The position numbers and the translations under genes are program-made. From positions 372,001 through 436,000 of the forward strand of contig OY760934.1 of the NCBI GenBank assembly GCA_963664245.1: 64,000 nucleotides of DNA, written 5' to 3'. This DNA is from GCA-2711565 sp963664245. GTDB taxonomy: Bacteria; Bacteroidota; Bacteroidia; Bacteroidales; GCA-2711565. Every line of letters begins with the position of its first letter. The stretch's first letter is position 1. Below are positions 9,305 through 18,257 of the stretch, piece by piece. The notes beneath the pieces are model-generated. The model was not told where the DNA came from and did no database searches. It worked only from the letters and a program-made list of their open reading frames with translations.

Positions 9305-10048
9305 TTAATAGGGTAACCCTGAACCAAATTCAAGGGGTTCTCCGTTATCATTCAAATAAGGCGCACCAGGGTGAGCTTCATTATATTCAGTCAAGAGCCT
9401 CATCAGGTTTGCCTGTAAGTTCAATACTTTATCATAATCAGTACTACCATTGGGCGCAAAATCTGAAAAATCAGTAATCCCGGTATAATCTATGATAAAT
9501 TTGAAGCGGGCTTGAGAAAAGGGACCTATATAGTAGCTAATAATTGACCAAGTAATGGGTTCAATTAAATAATCACACCATGCCAAAGTATATTCACTAT
9601 ATTCTTCGGAGCCTACTTTAAAATTATCATTTTCTTTTACACGTAAAGTCAGGCGTGCATTTACACTTGAGAGATCAAGGGCAGTAATGTTTCGATTAAC
9701 ATTAATAGGGATCACAGCTTCGTAAGCATTTGCAGGAATCTTTAGTGTTCCTATGGTATAATCTGCCTCAGTCACATTTGTCTTTTCGGGGACAACTTCC
9801 AATTCAAAAGTACGATCCGTTGACATTGCTTCACCAGCAATATTAACGAGCAGGTTAAGATCATAATTTGTAAGATCTTCACTAAACAGCCTAAACGAAA
9901 ACAAAACAGAATCGGTAGTTGCATTTTGTGCAATATCTCCAGTCAGGTAAATGCTTGATTGGTCACTGAAAGTGTTTTTTTCATTTTCGCATGCAGAAAA
10001 AATAACAATAACTGCAATTGGAATTAATATATATTTTAATGTTTTCAT
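9305..10048 (-). CDS. DUF4843 lipoprotein of locus 1
   Basis: 247-residue lipoprotein with a leader ending FSAC (Cys20). The Ser/Thr-rich start and the segment DSVLFSFRLF, followed by DRTFELEV, match the DUF4843 family, which is confined to Bacteroidota and occurs next to SusD and PKD-like genes. It is predicted to be beta-sandwich and surface-exposed; no enzymatic motif is visible. It sits 20 bases after susD and is paralogous to the protein at 51174-51908 (same length class, same place in its locus). Function is unknown; accessory ligand binding is an inference. Confidence 0.8.
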   Translation of the reverse strand: MKTLKYILIPIAVIVIFSACENEKNTFSDQSSIYLTGDIAQNATTDSVLFSFRLFSEDLTNYDLNLLVNIAGEAMSTDRTFELEVVPEKTNVTEADYTIGTLKIPANAYEAVIPINVNRNITALDLSSVNARLTLRVKENDNFKVGSEEYSEYTLAWCDYLIEPITWSIISYYIGPFSQARFKFIIDYTGITDFSDFAPNGSTDYDKVLNLQANLMRLLTEYNEAHPGAPYLNDNGEPLEFGSGLPY

Positions 10049-10068
10049 AACTAATCAATTTAATTGGT

Positions 10069-11526
10069 TTAATTTCTATTACCGAATTCAATTTCTTCAG
10101 TCGGCATCGGGAAGACGTAGTTTTCTTTATTAAAAGATCTATTATTATAAGGATCAGTTGTATTTGAATCCGTACGCTTATAATAATACCAGATGACTCC
10201 TTCACAGAAAAATTCCCGGATATACTCCCATTGAATTTCTGTCATAATTTGCACTTCATCAGCAGTCAAAGAAAATTCTTCAGCAATTCCTCTGTGGTCA
10301 CGGATTGTATTGATAATCGAAGGTGCTTGAGATAGGTCACATTCAGCGGCGATCAGGTACATTTCAGGCAAACGGATCAATGGCATTCTACGTTCATAAT
10401 CTTCGGGCATATCTTCATATTGCCACAATTTAGTAGGAATCCGCTCAGCATACCAGCTAGAACCCACAATATCAGTCGTCCATGTAAAGAGGGTTCCGAT
10501 ACCACGCCAATCCGTTGCGTAAGGATATATTTTTTCGAGATACGTCCTTCTGACAAGAAAAGCATATCCTGATATCCAACGAGGATCATCACTAAGCGCA
10601 TATTGTATATTCTCTGACATATTTTCTATATGTAGGGAAAATACCTGCTCTGGGGTAAAAGTATGGTCGCGTTGTGATTCTGAGGTCGCAATGTTATCTA
10701 CGGAGGTCCAGTTATATTTACTACTGCTAATTACTTCATTGGCACAAGCAGCAGCATTTATTTTGTCTCCTTTCCATAAATAAACCCTTGCCAGGGTTGC
10801 CTTTACAGCATAGTAATTCATATGAAATTGACGATTCAGCAGATACCCATTATCATCAGAAGCTGTGATTTCTCGATTAGTATACAGCGGGTCTGACTCT
10901 TTAAGCATTTCAGCAGCATTTTCCAAATCGGCAATTATAAATTCAATAACTTCAGAAACCGTTGACTGTGGAGTTATTGAATAGTTGAATTCAGATACAT
11001 AAGGGATAGCTGTAGCATTAGGATCTGATGCATATGAAGGAGCGAAAAGCCGTAAGAGGTCAAAATGCAAATAAGCCCTAAGCCCCAGAGCTTCTCCATA
11101 GATCACATTGTAGTTATCTGCTGAAAACATTGCTTGATCAGCCGTTTCAAGATTACTGATAAGACTATTGATATTGGCAATTGCCTTATAACATCCTGAC
11201 CATATATCGTTAATGATGGTTTCGGCTTTAGAATCTGTATAATTATAATTATATAACTGGTATGCTCCACCATTATTGCCAATTTTAGAGTAAATCCTTG
11301 GCATCGCATCAATAGTTACAGTCATGTTAAGACCGTAAAGAGAAGGATTAATCATTAGGGTATAAATTCCCCAAAGTGCATCTTTATAACCTGATTCTTC
11401 TTGAAACAAGTCCGAAGATTCGACACTTGTTTTAGGCTTTACATCCAACCAATCTTCACAAGAAGAAAAGATGATTAGCATTGAGAATAATACCAATATA
11501 GTTTTTTTATGTAATTTCATGTTCAT
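10069..11526 (-). CDS. SusD/RagB-family nutrient-binding lipoprotein of locus 1
   Basis: 485-residue outer-membrane lipoprotein that caps a SusC channel. Leader ends FSSC with Cys23, then the family N-terminus EDWLDVKPKTS. The SusD TPR core contains GEALGLRAYLHFDLLRLF (about residue 140), the most conserved SusD segment, and the C-terminal RLPEMYLIAAE and REFFCEGVIWYYYKR blocks. It follows susC by 11 bases, so the two are translated as a pair. Start at ATG 11526; a second ATG two codons later would also fit the leader. The substrate is not identifiable: no glycoside hydrolase, polysaccharide lyase or sulfatase accompanies the locus, which argues against an ordinary polysaccharide utilisation locus. 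Confidence 0.92.
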   Translation of the reverse strand: MNMKLHKKTILVLFSMLIIFSSCEDWLDVKPKTSVESSDLFQEESGYKDALWGIYTLMINPSLYGLNMTVTIDAMPRIYSKIGNNGGAYQLYNYNYTDSKAETIINDIWSGCYKAIANINSLISNLETADQAMFSADNYNVIYGEALGLRAYLHFDLLRLFAPSYASDPNATAIPYVSEFNYSITPQSTVSEVIEFIIADLENAAEMLKESDPLYTNREITASDDNGYLLNRQFHMNYYAVKATLARVYLWKGDKINAAACANEVISSSKYNWTSVDNIATSESQRDHTFTPEQVFSLHIENMSENIQYALSDDPRWISGYAFLVRRTYLEKIYPYATDWRGIGTLFTWTTDIVGSSWYAERIPTKLWQYEDMPEDYERRMPLIRLPEMYLIAAECDLSQAPSIINTIRDHRGIAEEFSLTADEVQIMTEIQWEYIREFFCEGVIWYYYKRTDSNTTDPYNNRSFNKENYVFPMPTEEIEFGNRN

Positions 11527-11537
11527 TGAATTTTTGA

Positions 11538-14500
11538 TTAAAATGTTACCTGAAGTGAAAATGAGAATTTACGTGCAAACGGATAATTTGTCCCCCTTTC
11601 GGTTTTAATTGACGAAATCCTTGCAACATCGGCCATATCGAATGAAAGTTTCATGCGTTCAACTCCGGTTTTTTCAATAAATGCCAGTTTGGTAAGTTCA
11701 TAAGAAATGTTTATTGAAGATATGGAAAGTACATTATTGTTTTCAACAAAACGCGAAGTCGCACGAGTAGTAGCGGTATTCTTTATATCTTTATAAAGAC
11801 TTACATCACCCGGTTCAACCCATCGATCTTCAAAAATACGACGATCGACGTTGTAATGTAGATCAGCATTTTCAACTTTATCAACAAGAGTCTGATTATA
11901 ATACTGTCCTCCAAAATAATATGTAGCGGCAACGTTTACACTCAGGCCCTTATAATCCATATTAAATCCAAAGTTTCCACGTAAATCAGGTTCCGTATCA
12001 CCGCTGATAGCAAGATAATCTTCATCCCATATATAGGTTCTATTTCCTTCAGGGGTAATGTAAAGTTCTCTACCGGAAGCAGGATCAATACCATAAGAAG
12101 GCACGGCCCAAATAGCACTCAAAGATTGCCCTTCCATGTACCGTGTGATTGGTTTGTTGCTTACCGTTGAGGTTTGGGTATCATTATAAGATTGCAAATA
12201 GTTTGAAATTTTCTTGATACGGTTTCTATTATGGGAACCAGAAACAAATACATTAAAAAATGATTGATTTTCCGGATCGGACCAAACCCTGTATTTGAGA
12301 TAAATTTCATAGCCAGTATTTTCTACTTCACCTAAATTTTCTTTATAGGAAGTAAAACCTGTTGATGAAGGAATGGTTACATCGGTCAACAAATCATCGG
12401 TATTTGCATGGTAATAATCAAAACGAACAGACAGACGGTTTTTGAATAATGTTAAATCCAGACCGATATTCTTGTCTAATTTCCGTTGCCATTTTAGATT
12501 ATTATTTGGCATAGCTGCTAAATATGCTCCGATATTTCCATAGTATGAATCTGAGGTATAATAGTTATAGGTAGCCAGTGCCTGATATGAATTAAAATTT
12601 TGAGAGCCTGTAAACCCCATAGATCCACGAAGTTTAACCTGGGTTACCACACCATTATCTTTTAGATTCTTCATAAACCCTTCATTGTGAATGTTCCAAC
12701 CAAGACCTAATGACCAAAATTTTCCCCAGCGATTTTCACTACCAAATTGAGAAGAACCTGAAAAACGAAATGAAGCATCAAATAAGTAACGATCGTCATA
12801 AGAATAGTTTATTGCTCCTAAAAATCCCATATCACGGGTTGTTGATTCAACAACTGAAGGACGTCCCCCCTCAGCGTATTGACGAGCAAATGAGATATTG
12901 TCAAGCTTATCATTTGTAAAGCCTTCTGCAACAAAGGTAGTATACTCATATTTTGAATTAGTCATACTCCATCCTGCATTTGCAAAAATCAAATGCTTTT
13001 CACCAAAAAGGACAGAATAGCTACCTATAATGTCACTCGAAATATTAAAGTTTTTACCATCTCCATAAGTATAGCTGCCACGGCGATCAACCAAAGCGTC
13101 ATCTTCCTCCCATCCGGCAAAATTTGTATGGCTTGCGGGGTAAAAAATTTCGTTTCCTGAATCATTTTTTATAATTCCTACACGCCCTGTTAGTTTTAGT
13201 TTTTCAATAGGAGCCCATTCCACATAAAAATTATTAACCAATTCTAGATATTCTGTAAAGTTTTTAGTATTAATCGTTGTGTTCCACAAGGGATTATAAA
13301 CATCTTCCCTTCCAAAATTAATACCCGGTTGTTTAATAATATTCCCATTTTCATCCTGATATCTCAGATAAGGATTCATGCTGGTATATTGGCTATAACT
13401 TCCATAAGGGGAGTTGTTTCCCTTGTTGTATGTTGCTGAGAACTTATTTCGTAGAGTAATGGTTTTATAACGGTAGGAGAATGTTATTCCACCCGAGAAT
13501 GTTTTACGACCAGATTCTTTCATAACACCAACAACATCGTTATAAGAAAAATCCAAACCATAAATAAAACTATCATCCCCACCTTCTAGGAACAAGGAAT
13601 GTTTTTGTCCTATACCATTTTGTAAAGGAAGATATTTCCAATCAGTATTAACACCTGCAAGAACCTCTGCTAATATTCTATTATAATACTGATCATACTC
13701 GTATTGATCAACAGGATTTGTAGTTATATCAACCCCATTATCAGTTAAAGCTAAAAAAAGACCTCCGTCTTTTTCTACCTGGAGCTTTTCAGCAGCATTA
13801 CATAAGTTATAGCTTCTAAGATCAGGGAGCTCAATGTTCATACTTCCTGTATAAGAAACCCTCATTTTCCCGGCCTTTGGTTTAACCGTTTCAATAACAA
13901 CGACTCCATTTGCAGCTTTGGAACCATAAATAGCTTTAGCTGAAGCATCTTTTAGTAAAGTAACGTTTGCAACACGATCCATGTCCATATCTGTCACATA
14001 TTCCAGACTCGCTTCAAAGCCGTCAACAATAAATAAAGGCAAATTAGGATTATTTGCATATTCTCCTTTCACATCAGGAAACCCTGATTGGCCACGAATT
14101 GTGATCTGGTATGCTTGATTTGGATCTGATCCGTTAGAAAAGTTTTCTTGAATATTAAATGACGGATCTAGGTTTTTAATACTTTTAAGCACATTGGTGT
14201 TACTAACTCGGCGAATATCTTCTTTTTTAAATGTTTGAACAGAACCCGTGAAACTTTCTGCTTTACGGGTAAAAACCCCGGTAACCACAACTTCATCTAA
14301 CTGAGTAGTAGACTCCTTAAGAGTAATTGTAAAAATACGCTTACTTCCAACTGTAACTAGCTGGTTCTCGAAGCCTACAAAACTAATTCGTAACACCGTT
14401 TTTTCAGAAGGAACATTTAGAGTGAATTTTCCCTGGGGATCAGTGATAACTCCCTCGTTGGTTTCTGAAATAAGAACCGTTGCCCCCGGCAAAGACAAAC

Positions 14501-14927
14501 CGTCTTTATCAAGAACTTTACCTGAAATTTCAATTTTTTCTTTCTTATCCGGTTTAATCACCTTCTTGTCTTCTGCTTTAGGTTTTATTACAATTGAATT
14601 TCCGTCAATCTCAAAACCTAAGCCTGAATCTTTTAAACAAAACTCCACAACTTGAACAATCGTTGCATTTTCAAATTTGTGGTTCACAGACTTTAACTGC
14701 TTGATATCTCCACTCACATACACAAACCTGTACTTTGAGTTTTGCTGAAGATCTTTAAATACTTTCTCAACACTGGCATTCGTATAACTGCGGCTAAATG
14801 TGCCTGCTTGAGCGATTGCTCTTAGCTGAATTGAAAGTACAATTAAAGTAACTAATGAAGCCTTAAGCATTAGCCTCCATTTCATAAATCCCAGAACAGG
14901 ATTTCCTTTAAGTAACTTTTTTTTCAT
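11538..14927 (-). CDS. SusC/RagA TonB-dependent transporter with STN signalling domain, locus 1
   Basis: 1129-residue outer-membrane transducer. Leader ends about residue 40 (RAIAQ). A secretin/TonB short N-terminal (STN) domain at about 45-115 marks a signalling-type receptor that can contact a FecR anti-sigma factor. A carboxypeptidase-regulatory-like Ig domain at about 132-205 (GKVLDKDGLSLPGATVLI) is followed by LDEVVVTGVFTRKAESFTGS, a plug (about 220-350, with KDASAKAIYGSKAANGVVVI) and a 22-strand barrel ending in an aromatic C-terminus (SFSLQVTF). The upstream FecR and ECF genes fit the STN domain. It shares the VVVTG-x-x-TRK-x-ESFTG and GIDPASGRE segments with the SusC of locus 2. Confidence 0.94.
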   Translation of the reverse strand: MKKKLLKGNPVLGFMKWRLMLKASLVTLIVLSIQLRAIAQAGTFSRSYTNASVEKVFKDLQQNSKYRFVYVSGDIKQLKSVNHKFENATIVQVVEFCLKDSGLGFEIDGNSIVIKPKAEDKKVIKPDKKEKIEISGKVLDKDGLSLPGATVLISETNEGVITDPQGKFTLNVPSEKTVLRISFVGFENQLVTVGSKRIFTITLKESTTQLDEVVVTGVFTRKAESFTGSVQTFKKEDIRRVSNTNVLKSIKNLDPSFNIQENFSNGSDPNQAYQITIRGQSGFPDVKGEYANNPNLPLFIVDGFEASLEYVTDMDMDRVANVTLLKDASAKAIYGSKAANGVVVIETVKPKAGKMRVSYTGSMNIELPDLRSYNLCNAAEKLQVEKDGGLFLALTDNGVDITTNPVDQYEYDQYYNRILAEVLAGVNTDWKYLPLQNGIGQKHSLFLEGGDDSFIYGLDFSYNDVVGVMKESGRKTFSGGITFSYRYKTITLRNKFSATYNKGNNSPYGSYSQYTSMNPYLRYQDENGNIIKQPGINFGREDVYNPLWNTTINTKNFTEYLELVNNFYVEWAPIEKLKLTGRVGIIKNDSGNEIFYPASHTNFAGWEEDDALVDRRGSYTYGDGKNFNISSDIIGSYSVLFGEKHLIFANAGWSMTNSKYEYTTFVAEGFTNDKLDNISFARQYAEGGRPSVVESTTRDMGFLGAINYSYDDRYLFDASFRFSGSSQFGSENRWGKFWSLGLGWNIHNEGFMKNLKDNGVVTQVKLRGSMGFTGSQNFNSYQALATYNYYTSDSYYGNIGAYLAAMPNNNLKWQRKLDKNIGLDLTLFKNRLSVRFDYYHANTDDLLTDVTIPSSTGFTSYKENLGEVENTGYEIYLKYRVWSDPENQSFFNVFVSGSHNRNRIKKISNYLQSYNDTQTSTVSNKPITRYMEGQSLSAIWAVPSYGIDPASGRELYITPEGNRTYIWDEDYLAISGDTEPDLRGNFGFNMDYKGLSVNVAATYYFGGQYYNQTLVDKVENADLHYNVDRRIFEDRWVEPGDVSLYKDIKNTATTRATSRFVENNNVLSISSINISYELTKLAFIEKTGVERMKLSFDMADVARISSIKTERGTNYPFARKFSFSLQVTF

Positions 14928-14952
14928 AAATTTGCTATTAGTTATTAATTAT

Positions 14953-15017
14953 TTACCGGACTTTCCGGTAATTGATTATTCTCAGAAGGGGTTAGCTGCA
15001 ATAACCCCTTCTTTTTT
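14953..15017 (-). promoter_or_regulatory. Double hairpin between fecR and susC, locus 1
   Basis: Two perfect stems fill the 88-base gap: GAAGGGGTTA/TAACCCCTTC (14985-14994 with 15002-15011), directly after the fecR stop codon, and TTACCGGA/TCCGGTAA (14953-14960 with 14964-14971). On the minus strand the first stem is preceded by TAAAAAA and lacks a following T run, so it is not a standard terminator there. A similar arrangement exists in locus 2. A role in mRNA processing, stability or fecR/susC ratio is an inference. Confidence 0.6.
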
Positions 15018-16200
15018 ATCTCGGGTATTTTTTTATCAAAACATATTTTTCAGAAATATCAAACCGAAGCCTTTCCGTTTTTTCCAGAAGTTGAAGGATT
15101 TTATTAATGCCGATGTTTTTATTTAGGTAAAAAGTAAAACGAATGTCTTTAATGGACTCTGTTTCATAAAAAACCTCAAAATCGTACCAACGAGCCAAAT
15201 CGTTAATAATATCTTCCAAGCGGTCGTCAACAAACATAAACTCTCCGTTTTTCCACATTAAAAAACGGTTTAAATCAACTTCTTTTACTTCAACCGACAA
15301 ATCATCTTTATTAAAAAAAGCCTGCATTCCAGGTGTAAGCAATACTTTTTCATGTTCCTCGCTTTCAACAGCTACTTTTCCCTCGGACAATGTTGTTGCA
15401 ACATAAGATTCCTCATTATAGCCCCTTACATTAAACGCCGTTCCAAGAGCCGTGACACTACCTTTTGCATGCTTTACAACAAAGGGGTATTTTTTATTAT
15501 GAGCTACCTCAAAATAAGCTTCCCCACTTATTAACTCAACAAGCCTGTTATTAGCACCAAATGGAACCTGGTATTTAATAGATGTTTCGGAATTCAGCCA
15601 AACTTTTGTACCGTCATTCAATTCTACATGAAACTCTCCTCCTCTCGGGACCTCAACTTTGTTTATTTCAGGTTTGGAAAGATTTGCTATTTCCTCCTTT
15701 TTTGAATAAATGAGTAATTCTCCCGTAGATTTAATTTGATTTCCAACATCGTACACTGTATCAATGGTCTCCTCCTGCAATTTTATTTTACTTCCATCTG
15801 ATAATGTTAATATTGCTTTTGACGAACCGGGTAAAATTTCTGATTTTGCAAGTTGCCAGTCAAAATCATTTCTAATTTCAGATACGATAAAATACACCGC
15901 TAATGACAGGACAATAACAGCTGCGACACGTAAGAAGAAGCGTGAATAAATTCTGATCCGGTTTTCTTTTTTTATCCGGGGATAAAACTCATTCCATTTT
16001 TCTTGTATATCAATAGCGTAATATTCTTCCAAACGCGTATCAATATGTTTTTCATTTTTAAATGAAGAAAACCATCTTTTAAATTTTGGATTTTCCTCAA
16101 ATAACAGATCCAATTCTTTCTTCTCTTCTCCGGAGAGCTCATCATTCAATTGTTTCCACAATAAACGAGAGATTTTGATATGTTTTTCCAGTCTATTCAT
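15016..16200 (-). CDS. FecR-family anti-sigma factor, locus 1
   Basis: 394-residue inner-membrane regulator. Cytoplasmic N-terminal segment (about 1-85) for sigma binding, one membrane helix at about 87-107 (FLRVAAVIVLSLAVYFIV), a periplasmic FecR domain (about 185-285: GEFHVELNDGTKVWLNSETS, GEAYFEVAHNKKYPF, ALGTAFNVRGY) and a C-terminal DUF4974-type STN-like domain (about 310-394) that contacts the transporter. It lies between its ECF sigma factor and susC. Known family logic: ligand-loaded SusC signals through the STN domain to FecR, which releases or activates the sigma factor. Confidence 0.92.
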   Translation of the reverse strand: MNRLEKHIKISRLLWKQLNDELSGEEKKELDLLFEENPKFKRWFSSFKNEKHIDTRLEEYYAIDIQEKWNEFYPRIKKENRIRIYSRFFLRVAAVIVLSLAVYFIVSEIRNDFDWQLAKSEILPGSSKAILTLSDGSKIKLQEETIDTVYDVGNQIKSTGELLIYSKKEEIANLSKPEINKVEVPRGGEFHVELNDGTKVWLNSETSIKYQVPFGANNRLVELISGEAYFEVAHNKKYPFVVKHAKGSVTALGTAFNVRGYNEESYVATTLSEGKVAVESEEHEKVLLTPGMQAFFNKDDLSVEVKEVDLNRFLMWKNGEFMFVDDRLEDIINDLARWYDFEVFYETESIKDIRFTFYLNKNIGINKILQLLEKTERLRFDISEKYVLIKKYPR

Positions 16201-16254
16201 AAATAAATAGTTATTATAATGAAAGCTAAGTCGGGTTAACGGATGATCTAAATC

Positions 16255-16818
16255 TTAAAAATTCTTAAAAATTTTTATAAGAGCCCAAATAAAAACAGTG
16301 TTATTAAGCTGTGAACGAAGGAATTTACGGGCTTTAAGCAGATGAGTTTTTACGGTATTCTCAGAAATTAACATTTTTTGAGCTATCTCAGAAATTGAAT
16401 ACCCGATAATTTTGTATTGCAAAGTATCTTTCTGTTTCTGAGGAAGATGTTCCATTAATTGAATAATCATTCGCATTAATTCCTCTTCATAAAAAGGCAA
16501 CATGCTATCAAGTACATCTTCATCTTTTGTTTTTTCATGTTTAACATGTTTCTCTTTTACCTTTTCATGCTTTAATAAATTAATACACCTATTTCTAACA
16601 TCGGTATATAACAAACCTGAAATAGTTTGAATTTCCAGTTCATCTTTTCGTTTCCACAGATAAAAAAAACTTTCCTGAACAATATCGTCTGCATTAAAAT
16701 CATCTTTCAAAAAAGATTTTGCATAAAAATATAAAGAGCGATAATACTCCTCATATATCTTCTTAAAATCCTTTTCTGATCTAATTTTTGATTTATTATC
16801 AGAAGTTTTCTTTAACAT
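16255..16818 (-). CDS. ECF sigma factor (FecI-like), locus 1
   Basis: About 187-residue RNA polymerase sigma-70 factor of the extracytoplasmic-function class. Region 2 is visible as YYRSLYFYAKSF...ADDIVQESFFYLWKRKDEL; region 4 as QKDTLQYKIIGYSISEIAQKMLISENTVKTHLLKARKFL in shorter runs. The reading frame is open to 16923, but that longer start lies inside the terminator of the neighbouring gene and encodes an atypical hydrophobic leader. The ATG at 16818 gives the family N-terminus (MLKKTSDNK) and sits just behind a TATATTTG box (16838-16845). First gene of locus 1, probably controlling susC expression with the FecR protein. Confidence 0.9.
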   Translation of the reverse strand: MLKKTSDNKSKIRSEKDFKKIYEEYYRSLYFYAKSFLKDDFNADDIVQESFFYLWKRKDELEIQTISGLLYTDVRNRCINLLKHEKVKEKHVKHEKTKDEDVLDSMLPFYEEELMRMIIQLMEHLPQKQKDTLQYKIIGYSISEIAQKMLISENTVKTHLLKARKFLRSQLNNTVFIWALIKIFKNF

Positions 16819-16837
16819 TAAGTTCACATTTGAAGAA

Positions 16838-16845
16838 CAAATATA
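16838..16845 (-). promoter_or_regulatory. -7 box (TATATTTG) before the locus 1 sigma gene
   Basis: On the minus strand TATATTTG ends about 20 bases before the ATG at 16818. No good -33 TTTG is seen at 19-21 bases, so promoter strength is uncertain, but the box supports the shorter sigma-factor start. Confidence 0.4.
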
Positions 16846-16910
16846 AAAGAATTTATACTGGATGTAAAAAACAAGCTTTTCAAATATGTAACTAGGAATT
16901 AAATTTTCTA

Positions 16911-16938
16911 CAAAAAAAGCCACTCAAATTGAGTGGCT
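16911..16938 (-). terminator. Intrinsic terminator of the acyl-CoA dehydrogenase gene
   Basis: Near-perfect stem AGCCACTC/GAGTGGCT (16918-16925 with 16931-16938), loop AAATT, followed on the minus strand by a run of seven T (complement of 16912-16918). It lies 23 bases after the stop at 16961 and insulates locus 1. Confidence 0.85.
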
Positions 16939-16960
16939 TACAAGCATAAAATAAAAATTA

Positions 16961-18103
16961 TTATTTATAAATTGCTTTTGAGATTACAATGCGTTGTACC
17001 TGGTTGGTTCCTTCATAAATTTGGCACAATTTTACATCGCGCATAATTTTTTCAACCACAAAATCGGTAGTATAGCCATCGCCTCCCATGGCCTGAACGG
17101 CATTGGTTGCTATTTTCATGGCTGTATCCGAAGCATAAAGCTTTGACATGGCCGATAATTTTGAGGCACTCCGTAATTTGTTATCGTACTCCCAGGCAGC
17201 TTTCCAGGTTACCAGCCGTGCAGCTTCCAGTTCAGTGGCCATATCGGCCATCATAAACCCAATAGCCTGGTTGGCAGCAATGGGCTTTCCAAATTGGATA
17301 CGGTTTTTGGTCCAGTTACGGGCAATATCGTAAGCCTCACGGGCAGCCCCCACACTAAGAGCCGCAACACCTGTACGGGTCCTGTCGAAAGTTTTCATAG
17401 CAATTAAAAAGCCATGTCCCTCCATTCCCAAACGGTTCTCAGCAGGAACTTCAACATCAGTAAAAATAATTTCGTTTTGAACCGATGCTTTTTGCCCCAT
17501 TTTTTCGAGGTGCGGTTTTACTTCAATTCCAGGTAAATCGGCAGGAACAACAAAGGCAGTTAAACTACGGCTTCCTTTTTCTGGGTCAGTTTGTGCAAAA
17601 ACCGTGTAAAACGAAGCAACTTCGCCATTAGTGATAAAGCGTTTATGCCCATTCAAAATATATTTATCGCCTTTTAAAATCGCCGTTGATTTAATTCCCT
17701 GTACATCCGAGCCGGCATTAGGTTCTGTCAAACAATAAGCTGCAACAGCTTTGTCTTCTACGATTTGCCCAAAATATTTATCCTGTTGTTGCTCGTTTGC
17801 AGCCAGTAACATGGGAGTTAAAGCCAGGGTATTCGCATCAATACAAATGCCTATACCAATACATCCGGCTCCCAACTCTTCAGAAGCAAGGGCTCCTTCA
17901 AAAATATTGTATCCGTTTCCGCCAAACTTTTTAGGCATGGGGCCATTCATGATTCCCTCATCATAAGCCTTTTTTACAATATCCCATGGAAATTCGGCAA
18001 GTTTATCATACTTCAGTCGATTCGTTCGAATCTCCCGGTCAGCAAAATCCCTGTATTTCTCAATGATTTGCTGATGCTCATTGGTTAAAGAAAAATCTAT
18101 CAT
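16961..18103 (-). CDS. Acyl-CoA dehydrogenase, short-chain type length
   Basis: 380 residues, the standard length for short/medium-chain acyl-CoA dehydrogenases. Seen: YCLTEPNAGSDVQGI (flavin and substrate binding), KRFITNGEVASFYTVFA, MGQKASVQNEIIFTDVEVP, RIQFGKPI, the AMGGDGYTTDF block and LCQIYEGTNQVQRIVI with Glu364 in the catalytic-base position. A monocistronic unit with its own promoter and terminator. Family precedent suggests butyryl-CoA or similar short acyl-CoA; no etfAB genes are adjacent, so the electron acceptor must be encoded elsewhere. Confidence 0.93.
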   Translation of the reverse strand: MIDFSLTNEHQQIIEKYRDFADREIRTNRLKYDKLAEFPWDIVKKAYDEGIMNGPMPKKFGGNGYNIFEGALASEELGAGCIGIGICIDANTLALTPMLLAANEQQQDKYFGQIVEDKAVAAYCLTEPNAGSDVQGIKSTAILKGDKYILNGHKRFITNGEVASFYTVFAQTDPEKGSRSLTAFVVPADLPGIEVKPHLEKMGQKASVQNEIIFTDVEVPAENRLGMEGHGFLIAMKTFDRTRTGVAALSVGAAREAYDIARNWTKNRIQFGKPIAANQAIGFMMADMATELEAARLVTWKAAWEYDNKLRSASKLSAMSKLYASDTAMKIATNAVQAMGGDGYTTDFVVEKIMRDVKLCQIYEGTNQVQRIVISKAIYK

Positions 18104-18140
18104 TATACAAATTTGTTAGGTTAGTTAAATTGTATCTACA

Positions 18141-18170
18141 CAAAAATAACAATTTCTGTCAGAGTACAAA
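18141..18170 (-). promoter_or_regulatory. Promoter of the 380-aa acyl-CoA dehydrogenase
   Basis: Minus-strand TTTG (complement of CAAA 18167-18170), an 18-base spacer, then TATTTTTG (complement of 18141-18148). The spacer is one base short of the usual 19-21. It lies about 37 bases before the ATG. Confidence 0.5.
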
Positions 18171-18226
18171 ATCATTTCTTTTTTTTCGATTTTAATCATA
18201 GGGTGATCTTATAGAAAAACATCTTT

Positions 18227-18234
18227 TATATTTG
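18227..18234 (+). promoter_or_regulatory. -7 box TATATTTG before the YD-repeat-like lipoprotein
   Basis: A perfect TAnnTTTG element 23 bases before the ATG at 18258. A matching -33 TTTG is not evident. Confidence 0.4.
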
Positions 18235-18257
18235 TAATGACCTAATTATTTTATACC

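Noticed and set aside
10069..10205. Small frames in the 3' part of the locus 1 susD (for example 9981-10205)
   Set aside because: They are alternative phases of susD and the DUF4843 gene start, with composition typical of shadow frames.
16819..16923. Longer start for the locus 1 ECF sigma factor
   Set aside because: It would begin inside a neighbouring terminator and add an atypical hydrophobic 35-residue leader; the TATATTTG box lies within the extension.
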